From Erythrobacter longus (lineage in GTDB: Bacteria > Pseudomonadota > Alphaproteobacteria > Sphingomonadales > Sphingomonadaceae), in assembly GCF_000715015.1 (NCBI RefSeq), contig NZ_JMIW01000001.1, forward strand, positions 1,054,001-1,118,000: a stretch of DNA of 64,000 nucleotides. Reading direction: 5' to 3'. The first letter of the stretch is position 1. Every line of letters begins with the position of its first letter. Under the pieces are notes generated by a model. It had not been told where the DNA came from and ran no database searches. It saw nothing but the letters and a program-made list of their open reading frames with translations. Shown one piece after another: positions 35,618-43,850 of this stretch. Both the position numbers and the translations under genes were made by a program.

Positions 35618-37290
35618 ACAGACAGGTCGATATTTTGGCTGCGACAGGCGGCGAAACGACGCGCGAATGGTGGCGCGGAGCGGTGATCTATCAGATCTAT
35701 CCGCGCAGCTTTCGCGACACCAATGACGATGGCATTGGCGACCTTAAGGGCATTGCCGAAAACCTCGATTACGTCGCATCGCTTGGGGTCGACGGCATCT
35801 GGATTTCGCCCTTTTTCACATCGCCGATGAAAGATTTCGGCTATGATGTCGCCGATTACTGCGGCATTGATCCAAGCTTTGGTGATTTTGACGACTTTGA
35901 CGCGATTATCGAGCGCGCGCACGCGCTTGGCCTCAAAGTCATCATCGATCAGGTGTATTCGCACACCTCGGACGAACATGCTTGGTTTCAGGAAAGCCGC
36001 AAGGACCGCACCAACGACAAGGCGGATTGGTACGTTTGGGCCGATGCAAAGCCCGATGGATCGCCCCCTTCCAATTGGCAATCGGTGTTCGGCGGTTCAG
36101 CATGGCAGTGGGATGGCCCGCGCAAGCAGTATTATCTGCACAACTTCCTGAGCAGTCAGCCTGATCTCAATGTGCATAACCGCGATGTGCAGGACGCTCT
36201 GCTTGACGCCGCGCGTTTCTGGCTCGACCGGGGTGTTGATGGCTTCAGGCTCGATGCGCTCAATTTTTCGATGCACGATCCCGAATTGCGCGATAATCCG
36301 CCTTCGGGTGCTGCGTTAGAAGATGTGACCAGACCGTTTGATATGCAGATCAAGCGTTACAACCAAAGTCACGACGACATTCCCGCCTTTATAGAGCGCA
36401 TCCGAGCAACGATTGAGGAATACCCCGACCGTTTCACTGTTGCCGAAGTGGGCGGCCCTGATCCTTTGGCGGAGATGAAGGCATTCACTGCAGACGGCAA
36501 AAGGCTCGATTCCGCTTACAATTTTGACTTTCTTTACGCCCCTGAGCTGAACGCTGAACGGATCAAGGCCTCGCTTGGCAATTGGGATGGAACGCCGGGT
36601 GAAGGTTGGCCTTCCTGGGCGTTTTCCAACCACGACGCACCGCGGTCGACGACGCGTTGGTCGCGGCCGAACAATTATGAACGGATGGCGCGGCTGTCGA
36701 TGATGGTCCTGCTGTCCTTGCGCGGCAATCCGATCATTTACCAGGGCGAAGAGCTTGCCCTACCCCAAGGGCAAGTGGCTTTTGAAGACCTGCTAGACCC
36801 AGAAGCCATCGCCAATTGGCCTCACACATTGGGACGAGACGGGGCGCGCACACCCTTCCCATGGGCCGCGCACCAGCCTCAAGCAGGCTTTTCAAACGCG
36901 AACCAGACGTGGCTCAAGGTCGATCCGGCCCACGCAGATCGCGCGGTCGACGTCCAATCCAAGGACCATACTTCCTCACTCAATTATACGCGCCGCTTGC
37001 TCACCTTGCGCAAATCCCTTGCCCCTCTTTTGACCGGGACAAGCGAGCTACTCGACACCCCCAAGGAAATCATCGCCTTCGTCCGGCGCACAGACACTGG
37101 TGCCACTGGTGCTACTGGTGCGGTGCTTTGCGCCTATAATCTGAGCGAGCGAATTCTTGATTGGGCCCCACCCCCAGAGTTTTGCGATGCAAAGGTTGTC
37201 GCAAGCGAAGCAATAAGCGATGAGCATGGGAGAGTTTCAGGGGTAATGGCCCCGAGAAGCGGATATTGGGCAGTTCGAAAAGGCGAATAG
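35614..37290 (+). CDS. GH13 alpha-glucosidase
   Basis: 558-residue cytoplasmic-type enzyme (no signal peptide) of the oligo-1,6-glucosidase/alpha-glucosidase group, splitting imported maltose and maltodextrins to glucose. Catalytic residues are Asp214 (GFRLDALNF), Glu278 (VAEVGGPDP) and Asp341 (FSNHDAPRS); QVYSHTSD and QPDLNVHN are typical of this subgroup. ATG 35614 overlaps the amylase stop (ATGA); the longer frame from 35512 lies inside the amylase gene. Near the C-terminus a 9-bp triplet repeat gives TGATGATGA in the protein. Confidence 0.95.
   Translation: MNRQVDILAATGGETTREWWRGAVIYQIYPRSFRDTNDDGIGDLKGIAENLDYVASLGVDGIWISPFFTSPMKDFGYDVADYCGIDPSFGDFDDFDAIIERAHALGLKVIIDQVYSHTSDEHAWFQESRKDRTNDKADWYVWADAKPDGSPPSNWQSVFGGSAWQWDGPRKQYYLHNFLSSQPDLNVHNRDVQDALLDAARFWLDRGVDGFRLDALNFSMHDPELRDNPPSGAALEDVTRPFDMQIKRYNQSHDDIPAFIERIRATIEEYPDRFTVAEVGGPDPLAEMKAFTADGKRLDSAYNFDFLYAPELNAERIKASLGNWDGTPGEGWPSWAFSNHDAPRSTTRWSRPNNYERMARLSMMVLLSLRGNPIIYQGEELALPQGQVAFEDLLDPEAIANWPHTLGRDGARTPFPWAAHQPQAGFSNANQTWLKVDPAHADRAVDVQSKDHTSSLNYTRRLLTLRKSLAPLLTGTSELLDTPKEIIAFVRRTDTGATGATGAVLCAYNLSERILDWAPPPEFCDAKVVASEAISDEHGRVSGVMAPRSGYWAVRKGE
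37096..37122 (+). repeat. three tandem 9-bp units within the alpha-glucosidase gene
   Basis: ACTGGTGCC, ACTGGTGCT and ACTGGTGCG run consecutively, encoding a Thr-Gly-Ala repeat in a surface loop of the C-terminal domain. Copy number could vary by slippage without a frameshift. Confidence 0.8.
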
Positions 37291-37294
37291 AGCG

Positions 37295-38323
37295 ATGGCT
37301 GGGGGCTCAGGTAAGGCCGGCAAAAATGCCAGATTGGAAGATATTGCGCGTCAGGCCGGCGTATCGATCTCCACCGTATCCAGAGCGCTCAATGACAGCC
37401 CTGCCGTCAATCGCCGCACCAAACAGGAAGTCTGGCGCATTGCGCGCGAGCACGACTATGACTTTCGCTCGACCATGCCCAACGGGCCGATTGGCGCGGA
37501 CGCAACAATTGCCGTCATTGTCCCTGCCCCGCAGGCGCGCGAAACACGGGTGTCAGACCCCTTCTTCCTCGAATTGCTCGCCGGAATTGCGGAGGCTGCG
37601 CGCGACCGCAAAGTCGACCTGGTGATCAGCCACATCTTCCCGCGCACGGTCGAGGACCTTGAGTTTGCGATGACCACAAGCCGCGCGAAAGGCATGATCT
37701 TCATCGGCCAAAGCTCGCTTCATGATGGTTTCAACGAACTGATCGACCGCGATGATCGCTTTGTGGTGTGGGGCGCCGACTTTGCCGATGCGCTCTATTG
37801 CACGGTGGGTTCGGACAATGTTGCAGGCGGAAGGCGCGCCACCTCGCACCTCATCCGATTAGGCCGTGAACGCATCTTGTTCCTTGGCGACACCGAAGCG
37901 CCCGAAGCAGAGCAGCGCTATCGCGGATATCGCATGGCATTGGAGCAAGCAGGGCGCGATATTGATGATAGCCTGGTTTTGCCTGCCCATTTCGATGTGC
38001 AATCAGGCGAATCCGCTACGCGCTCAGCGATTGAGCGTGGCCTTGAATTTGATGCCATTTTTGCCGCAAGCGATTTGATCGCAATCGGCGCGATGCGCGC
38101 GCTCAGCCTGTCAGGCCGGTCGGTCCCTGACGATGTCGCCGTTGTGGGTTATGACAATATCCCGGCGGCCCGCCTTGTAACACCGCGCTTGACCACGATT
38201 GACCAGGACACCAATCTGGCAGGGCGAATGCTGGTCTCGAAACTGATCGACACGCAGGGCGGACAGGCAATTTCAGAACGGTTGGAAACCAGCCTTCTGA
38301 TCAGAGAAAGCTGCGGAGGATAA
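37295..38323 (+). CDS. malR: LacI family maltose regulator (MalR-like)
   Basis: 342-residue LacI-family repressor. The helix-turn-helix (LEDIARQAGVSISTVSRALN, about residues 12-31) precedes a sugar-binding domain. It begins four bases after the alpha-glucosidase stop and ends one base before the halogenase GTG, so it is embedded in the alpha-glucan operon. The TGCAAAATTTTGCA-type palindromes around it match operators described for MalR of Xanthomonas, Caulobacter and Alteromonadales maltose regulons. Repression relieved by maltose or maltodextrin is inferred. Confidence 0.92.
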   Translation: MAGGSGKAGKNARLEDIARQAGVSISTVSRALNDSPAVNRRTKQEVWRIAREHDYDFRSTMPNGPIGADATIAVIVPAPQARETRVSDPFFLELLAGIAEAARDRKVDLVISHIFPRTVEDLEFAMTTSRAKGMIFIGQSSLHDGFNELIDRDDRFVVWGADFADALYCTVGSDNVAGGRRATSHLIRLGRERILFLGDTEAPEAEQRYRGYRMALEQAGRDIDDSLVLPAHFDVQSGESATRSAIERGLEFDAIFAASDLIAIGAMRALSLSGRSVPDDVAVVGYDNIPAARLVTPRLTTIDQDTNLAGRMLVSKLIDTQGGQAISERLETSLLIRESCGG

Positions 38324-38324
38324 C

Positions 38325-39860
38325 GTGACCCCAGGTGAGGGTTTGGGGGAGCCCAGACCGCTTCAAAAAATCGTGATCGTGGGCGGTGGCAGTGCGGGCT
38401 GGATGACGGCGGCTGCCCTTTCCGACGCGCTTGGGACCGCTTGCAACATCACCCTTGTCGAATCCGAGGCAATCGGCACTGTGGGCGTTGGCGAGGCTAC
38501 AATCCCGCCAATCCGCACCTTCAATCAGCGTATCGGCATCGACGAGGCGACCTTCGTCAAAGAGACAGCGGGCTCATACAAGCTGGGCATTCAGTTCGTC
38601 GATTGGTCACGCAAAGGGCACAGCTACTTCCACCCCTTTGGCCAATATGGCGCAGAGTTCGATAAGGTGCCTTTCTACCATTATTGGATGCGAGAGAGCC
38701 TTGCTGGACGCATGGAAGGGCCGATTGACGATTTCTCTATGTGCTGGGCCATGGCGAAAGCTGGCAAGTTTGCGCATCCCGTTCCCGACCGCCGCAAAAT
38801 CCAATCGACATTCGATTACGCCTATCATTTTGATGCAGGGCTTTATGCAGCGTACCTGCGCCGATTGTCCGAAGCGCGCGGCGTCACCCGCATCGAAGGC
38901 CGCGTCACAGATGTCACCCAGCGCGCCGAAGACGGCTTCATTCAAAGCGTCACTTTGGACAGCGGCGAAGTTGTTTCGGGCGAGCTCTTCATTGACTGCA
39001 GCGGGTTTCGCGGGCTTTTGATCGAGGGCACACTCAAAGCGGGTTACGAGAATTGGCAGCACTGGCTACCATGTGACCGCGCTGTGGCTGTGCCGTGTTC
39101 CAAGGGCGAAGAGATCACGCCCTACACGCGCTCCACAGCCAAAGAGGCCGGCTGGCAATGGCGCATCCCGCTTCAACATCGCACTGGCAACGGATATGTC
39201 CACTGCAGCGAGTTTATCAGCGAGGATGAAGCCACTGCAACGCTCATGGGTTCGCTCGATGGGGAGCCTCAGGCAGACCCGCGCACTCTTCGCTTTGTAA
39301 CAGGTATGCGGCGCAAGTTTTGGGACAAAAACTGCGTTGCTATCGGGCTTTCAGCCGGCTTTATGGAGCCGCTGGAATCGACCAGCCTGCATCTGATCCA
39401 ATATGGCATTTTGCGTCTGCTCGCTCTGCTACCCGACAACGCGATGTCGCCGCTTTTGGCGCGCGAATACAATCGCCAGACGGCGAGTGAATATGAACGC
39501 ATCCGCGACTTTCTGATCCTGCATTACAAGGCGACGACCCGCGATGATACGGAGCTGTGGCGGTATTGCAGCGCGATGGAGATACCGGACAGCCTGCAAT
39601 ACAAAGTCGATCACTTCCGCGAGTACGGCCTGCTTGTGTCAGACGAGCGCGAGCTTTTCGCCAACCCCAGCTGGATCGCGGTGTATTTGGGCCAGGACAT
39701 CACCCCCAAACGCGCGCCCGCCATCACGCAGATGCGCGAGGGCGTGCCTGTGAGCGAACGGATGGGAATGGTCGCAGCTGCCATGGAAGGCGCAGTAGCT
39801 GAGATGCCTGCGCACGCAGATTTCCTGCGCCAATTTTGTCCCTCGCCGCTCGCTGTTTAG
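38325..39860 (+). CDS. tryptophan-halogenase-like flavoprotein, first copy
   Basis: 511-residue FAD-dependent halogenase-family protein. Visible are the FAD motif GGGSAG (residues 20-25), the active-site Lys86 in SYKLGIQF (corresponding to Lys79 of PrnA) and the halogenase signature WQWRIP (277-282). Start is GTG 38325, one base after the malR stop, with GGAGG upstream. Genes of this group recur next to TBDRs and sugar loci in Caulobacterales, Sphingomonadales and Alteromonadales, and their substrate is not established; free tryptophan halogenation is not implied. A bidirectional hairpin follows at 39912-39939. Confidence 0.9.
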   Translation: MTPGEGLGEPRPLQKIVIVGGGSAGWMTAAALSDALGTACNITLVESEAIGTVGVGEATIPPIRTFNQRIGIDEATFVKETAGSYKLGIQFVDWSRKGHSYFHPFGQYGAEFDKVPFYHYWMRESLAGRMEGPIDDFSMCWAMAKAGKFAHPVPDRRKIQSTFDYAYHFDAGLYAAYLRRLSEARGVTRIEGRVTDVTQRAEDGFIQSVTLDSGEVVSGELFIDCSGFRGLLIEGTLKAGYENWQHWLPCDRAVAVPCSKGEEITPYTRSTAKEAGWQWRIPLQHRTGNGYVHCSEFISEDEATATLMGSLDGEPQADPRTLRFVTGMRRKFWDKNCVAIGLSAGFMEPLESTSLHLIQYGILRLLALLPDNAMSPLLAREYNRQTASEYERIRDFLILHYKATTRDDTELWRYCSAMEIPDSLQYKVDHFREYGLLVSDERELFANPSWIAVYLGQDITPKRAPAITQMREGVPVSERMGMVAAAMEGAVAEMPAHADFLRQFCPSPLAV

Positions 39861-39911
39861 TCTCGGCTGACGGCAGCGCGCGCCTCAGGACAAATCTCAA
39901 TCAGGCACCAA

Positions 39912-39939
39912 AAAGGCCCGCTGTTTCCAGCGGGCCTTT
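39912..39939. terminator. bidirectional terminator between halogenase and TonB receptor
   Basis: AAAGGCCCGCTG (39912-39923) and CAGCGGGCCTTT (39928-39939) form a perfect 12-bp stem with a TTTC loop. The genes on both sides converge on it. On the minus strand it is followed by a five-T run, so it is a strong terminator for the TBDR; on the plus strand the T tail is shorter. Confidence 0.9.
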
Positions 39940-39968
39940 CAGTCTCGGGAATGCGACCCGGAGAGACT

Positions 39969-42743
39969 TTAGAAGTTCTTACGGATCGTGAAGTTGAACG
40001 TGCGCCCATAGATTTCATGACGGCTCGGGAATGCGCCGATCACGGCACCATTTGGACCCAGCAGATCGTTCTGCGTAACAAACGGTTCATTGGTGAGGTT
40101 AAACGCCTCAACCAGAATACCCAGACCTGCAAGCGGTCCTGTGTCATTCTGGAAAGTATACCCGATTTGCGCATCAAGGATCAGCTCATCGCGTGCATCG
40201 GCACCCGCAAGTGACCCATCGAAGTTCTGCACTTCAGACAAGAACCCGCTACGATAGCGCGCAGCCAGTTTCGCGCGGAAACCATCACGCTCATAAAAGA
40301 TGTCACCCGACCAAGTTTCATCCGAATAGCCCGGGATGGGTAGCGGGTCATCATTCTGGTCATCAACCGTTGCATCAGCGTAGGTATAGCTGAAGAAGCC
40401 ACCGAACCCTTCGAGTGCCGAGGTCAAATCAGCGAAATCGACACGGACTGTGCCTTCGATGCCGGTAATCGAACCATCAGCAAAGTTGACGGGCCCACTA
40501 AATACGCCGGTTGCCAATTCTGGCGCGTTCGTGAGAATGCTACCGAAACCAGCGTTCTCGATTGGCTGTGTCAGATCGACGATCTCGTTAAAATCGATGA
40601 TCCAGTCTGACAAATCCTTATGGAAGGCAGCGATGATGATCGCGGAACCGGGTGAGAAGTATTTCTCAAACGACACGTCAAACGACAAGGATTCGTATGG
40701 ATTAAGAAGCGGGTTTCCGCCGCTGAGGTTGAAACATACCAATTGCGGCGGGTTAAAGCCAAGCACCGTATCAGGGATTTGGTCTCCATCCGTATCAGCG
40801 CAGCTGAGCGGATTGACGTTGATATTCTGGTTGGCCGCTAGTTGATCAAGCCTTGAACGCGTGATTGTCTTTGCCGCTGCAAGCCGGATGAAGGTGTCCG
40901 TTCCAACCTCGAAGCTCAAGTTCGCGCTTGGCAGGAAGTCTTCATAGTCCGTGCCAACCGTGTTGACGAAACCGCCGCTGATCGTGCCGGTCGAGGACTG
41001 GTCAGTGAAAGCATAACGCAGGCCGATGTTACCTCGAACCGGGATTTCACCGAGCATTCCATCGATATTGGCCTGAACGTAAAGATTGTGGACTTCCTCG
41101 TTCACGACCCACTCGGTGTCATCTGTGGCGCGCTCAAGCAGATAGGTGCCATCAGTCAACAATCCTGATGGATCATAAGCGATGATGTTCTGGCCCAGGT
41201 TGCCAGTGTCAGTCGCGCCGCGGATCAGCCCTGTTGGGATAGGAGCCGCACCGTCAACAAAGCCAGCGCCAGCACGAAGGAAGGTCCCGTTGTTGTCGAA
41301 GTCTTTTTCGCGGTCTGTGTAAAGCCAACCGGCAATCACACTGTCAAACAAGCCGCCGTTGAATTCATAGGCGAACTCTGCACGCAACTGATGCAGCTCG
41401 TCATTGATCTCTGGCTCACGCAGGAAGCCGACCTGGCCCCAGCCGCCTGGATCAGTCAAAAGAACATTTGCCGGATCTGTGTAGTCGATCAGTCCATTGA
41501 TCGAATACTCGCCGTTGCGCGGGAAAGTGAAATTCAACGTATCTTGCGCGCCGGAGCGTGCTGGACCTGTTCCTGCATAGGACTCATAATCGATATCCGT
41601 CCGGCTAAGCGTCGAATAACCGTAATCGAGGATCAGGCTAATATTGTCGGTGACATTGAAATCCGCATTCGCGCCGATAGCGAAAATCTCGCTATCATTG
41701 CCCTCGGTGTCGGTACGAAGGATCGGAACAACCGCGCTGTACGTTGCGCTATCGGCGAACGGACCGTTACCGGTGGCGCCTTCGAACTGTGCGCCGCTCC
41801 ACGATGCAATCGGCGTTTCAGTGCCGCGGAAGATCCCGGAATCCTGAGTATCGGTATAAAAGCCGTCGATCATCAGGGCAAAGTCGTCGCTTGGCTCAAA
41901 CTGAAGTGTACCGGCGATAGAGGTGCGCTCAAACTCGCGGCTCACCGCGCCCTGGCGCGGGTTATCTGATGGATAGATCACACCGTTAGCATCAGTTGTG
42001 ACCTGGAATTGGTTGGTTTTCAACTCTCGCGAGATTGTCTGTTGAGGGTTCGATTGAACCGTAACACCAAGCGACCAACCCAACGTCCCAGCCGCGTTTT
42101 GGTCAATGTAAGAGCCAAAGAAACGATACCCATCATCTGGGAAGTCGGGGTTGCGCTGACCAGCGTCGTTTAGAACATAGGTAGCCTGTGCAGTGATCTT
42201 TCTCTCGTTATAGTCGAGCGGACGCACAGTGCGAAGGTCGACCGCACCAGCGATACCGATCGCTGCCAAACGCGCATCACCTGTCTTATAGACAATACCC
42301 TGGCTGATAAGCTCTGAGGGAAACTGGTCAAATTCAATGCCGCGGTTGTTGCCAGAAGAGACAACCTCGCGGCCATTAAGCAGTGCGAGCGAGAAGTCTG
42401 GACCAAGACCGCGGATCGAAATCTGCTGTGAACGGCCACGAACACGCTGCGCTGTCACGCCCGGAAGGCGAGCAAGCGAGTCAGCGATCGAAAGGTCGGG
42501 AAGCTGCCCAAGATCCTCAGCAGAAATCACTTCGACGATCGAAGTAGCATCGCGCTTTGTATCGAGCGAGGTTTGAATGGCGCTGCGAATGCCGGTTACG
42601 ACAATCGCATTGTCTTCATCCTCAGTAACCTCGGTGGTGTTGCCGTCTTGCGCAGCAGCAGGAGCTGCCATTGCCACAAGCGCGAGCCCGGTCGCTGCTC
42701 CAGACAGCAAGCGAGCGTTAGCGGTGAAACGCTTCAATCCCAT
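39969..42743 (-). CDS. TonB-dependent receptor of the alpha-glucan locus (MalA-like)
   Basis: 924-residue outer-membrane receptor. A signal peptide (1-31, ending AAAAQ) is followed by the plug (IVVTGIRSAIQTSLDTKRDA; VTAQRVRGRSQQISIRGLG) and a large barrel ending FTIRKNF. The IQTSL-K plug signature and length are those of the group that includes the Caulobacter maltodextrin receptor MalA. Gene context (amylases, maltose-type permease, MalR) supports maltodextrin uptake. An imperfect MalR-like sequence lies 31 bases upstream of its ATG. It is followed by the terminator at 39912-39939. Confidence 0.94.
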   Translation of the reverse strand: MGLKRFTANARLLSGAATGLALVAMAAPAAAQDGNTTEVTEDEDNAIVVTGIRSAIQTSLDTKRDATSIVEVISAEDLGQLPDLSIADSLARLPGVTAQRVRGRSQQISIRGLGPDFSLALLNGREVVSSGNNRGIEFDQFPSELISQGIVYKTGDARLAAIGIAGAVDLRTVRPLDYNERKITAQATYVLNDAGQRNPDFPDDGYRFFGSYIDQNAAGTLGWSLGVTVQSNPQQTISRELKTNQFQVTTDANGVIYPSDNPRQGAVSREFERTSIAGTLQFEPSDDFALMIDGFYTDTQDSGIFRGTETPIASWSGAQFEGATGNGPFADSATYSAVVPILRTDTEGNDSEIFAIGANADFNVTDNISLILDYGYSTLSRTDIDYESYAGTGPARSGAQDTLNFTFPRNGEYSINGLIDYTDPANVLLTDPGGWGQVGFLREPEINDELHQLRAEFAYEFNGGLFDSVIAGWLYTDREKDFDNNGTFLRAGAGFVDGAAPIPTGLIRGATDTGNLGQNIIAYDPSGLLTDGTYLLERATDDTEWVVNEEVHNLYVQANIDGMLGEIPVRGNIGLRYAFTDQSSTGTISGGFVNTVGTDYEDFLPSANLSFEVGTDTFIRLAAAKTITRSRLDQLAANQNINVNPLSCADTDGDQIPDTVLGFNPPQLVCFNLSGGNPLLNPYESLSFDVSFEKYFSPGSAIIIAAFHKDLSDWIIDFNEIVDLTQPIENAGFGSILTNAPELATGVFSGPVNFADGSITGIEGTVRVDFADLTSALEGFGGFFSYTYADATVDDQNDDPLPIPGYSDETWSGDIFYERDGFRAKLAARYRSGFLSEVQNFDGSLAGADARDELILDAQIGYTFQNDTGPLAGLGILVEAFNLTNEPFVTQNDLLGPNGAVIGAFPSRHEIYGRTFNFTIRKNF

Positions 42744-42773
42744 AATTCAGTCCTCTCCAAATCGCATCACGAC

Positions 42774-42790
42774 TTTTGCGTAATTTGCAT
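42774..42790. promoter_or_regulatory. imperfect MalR-like site upstream of the MalA-like receptor
   Basis: TTTTGCGTAATTTGCAT carries TGC...GCA arms like the operator but with one base less between them and a G in one arm. The position, 31 bases upstream of the receptor start, is right for control by MalR. Weaker than the other copies. Confidence 0.4.
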
Positions 42791-42940
42791 TTTTTTTCAT
42801 AGCGGAGATTCGTTGACTCGTAAAACAGGAATTTTCAAACGACACCAAAATAACCAGAATTTCCCTTTTCTCATTATTTATTAGATGTTTGGGTATTCAT
42901 ATTTTCGCCAAAAGCAGCAAAATACGCGGAACAATGTGAG

Positions 42941-42964
42941 GAGTGTGGCGACTGGGTCACACTC
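42941..42964. repeat. inverted repeat GAGTGTG-N10-CACACTC
   Basis: An exact 7-bp inverted repeat (42941-42947 and 42958-42964) lies midway between the divergent receptor and DUF6445-like genes. It could be an operator for a second regulator or a 5'-leader hairpin of the plus-strand transcript. Confidence 0.45.
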
Positions 42965-43139
42965 TGATGCGTGCTGGTCGAAGGAAATTCGATTTTACCC
43001 TGCAACTGCGACCACCCCTTCGATTTTAAGCTCAATATTTATCTTATTTACAGTGTGTTAGTAGGTTCTTTTGGTGTTCTCCGACGGATTTGATATCCTT
43101 TGACACCTGACAGAAGCGCGACCGAGGTTTCTTTGATTC

Positions 43140-43841
43140 ATGCATGATTGGACAATCTCGGTAGAACAGGCTGAAGCGGATCATTTTTCCCAATTAAATC
43201 ATAGCTATGTTTGTATTAAGCAGTTTCTGAAGGCACCTGAAACAGCGATTGGTTTTGCATCTTTGCAAAATTTTGCAGCAATCACTCCGCAATATCCCGG
43301 GATACGCGCGCCGCTACCCAAAGCTGTTTCGACCGATTGGCTTCATGCCCTCACACCTATGCTCGACAGCGCGTTCGGGAGAACGGACGATGGCTGGGAA
43401 ATTCAAGCTTGGTTTTCGCTCGTCACTGCAAGGCCGCAAGACCTTATACCGATGCAGCGCTTTCCCCATGTCGATGGGACCGACCCCAATCAATTGGCCA
43501 TGATGCTTTATCTCAACGAGACCGATCACGGCGGAACGGGGTTTTTCAGGCATCGCTCAACCGGGTTTGAGGCACTCACAGACGAAAATTTCCCCGCCTA
43601 CCGGAATGCATTGCAAGCCGATGTTCAAAAGTCAGGCCTGCCTGATGCTGCATATGTTACGGATGGTGCACCGTATTTTGAAATGATCCACAAAAGTACA
43701 GGCGCATTCAATGAAGCCATCTTCTACCGTGGTAATGTGCTGCATTCAGGGATTATCGACAATTCGGCAGAGTTGTCAGCTGACCCCAGAAAAGGTCGAT
43801 TGACCATAAACGCATTTTTCCGGCCATCGGCAAAGCCGTAA
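43140..43841 (+). CDS. DUF6445-like protein, probable 2OG-Fe(II) dioxygenase fold
   Basis: 233-residue cytoplasmic protein resembling the DUF6445 family found with halogenase-like genes and TBDRs. A possible iron/2-oxoglutarate site is visible: His110-x-Asp112 (FPHVDG), His202 (VLHSG) and Arg220 (GRLTINAFF), in the order used by prolyl-hydroxylase-like oxygenases. It lies nine bases before the second halogenase and is probably cotranscribed. The gene contains an exact copy of the MalR operator at codons 42-46. Family and fold are recognised from pattern, not from a search. Confidence 0.75.
   Translation: MHDWTISVEQAEADHFSQLNHSYVCIKQFLKAPETAIGFASLQNFAAITPQYPGIRAPLPKAVSTDWLHALTPMLDSAFGRTDDGWEIQAWFSLVTARPQDLIPMQRFPHVDGTDPNQLAMMLYLNETDHGGTGFFRHRSTGFEALTDENFPAYRNALQADVQKSGLPDAAYVTDGAPYFEMIHKSTGAFNEAIFYRGNVLHSGIIDNSAELSADPRKGRLTINAFFRPSAKP
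43263..43278. promoter_or_regulatory. MalR operator copy 2, inside the DUF6445-like gene
   Basis: TTGCAAAATTTTGCAG holds the same 14-bp palindrome TGCAAAATTTTGCA (43264-43277) and is the exact 16-base reverse complement of the operator at 33587-33602. It begins 123 bases after the start codon. A chance exact 16-mer match in 64 kb is very unlikely, so it is probably a functional intragenic operator or roadblock. Confidence 0.7.
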
Positions 43842-43850
43842 GAGAGAACA

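Larger units (their letters stand above)
42744..43139. other. 396-bp divergent promoter region of the MalA-like receptor and DUF6445-like gene
   Basis: I see no gene here. The region is AT-rich and holds the imperfect MalR-like sequence (42774-42790) and a hairpin-capable inverted repeat (42941-42964). It should contain promoters for both divergent transcripts, but no clear -35/-10 pair can be fixed by eye. Confidence 0.6.
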
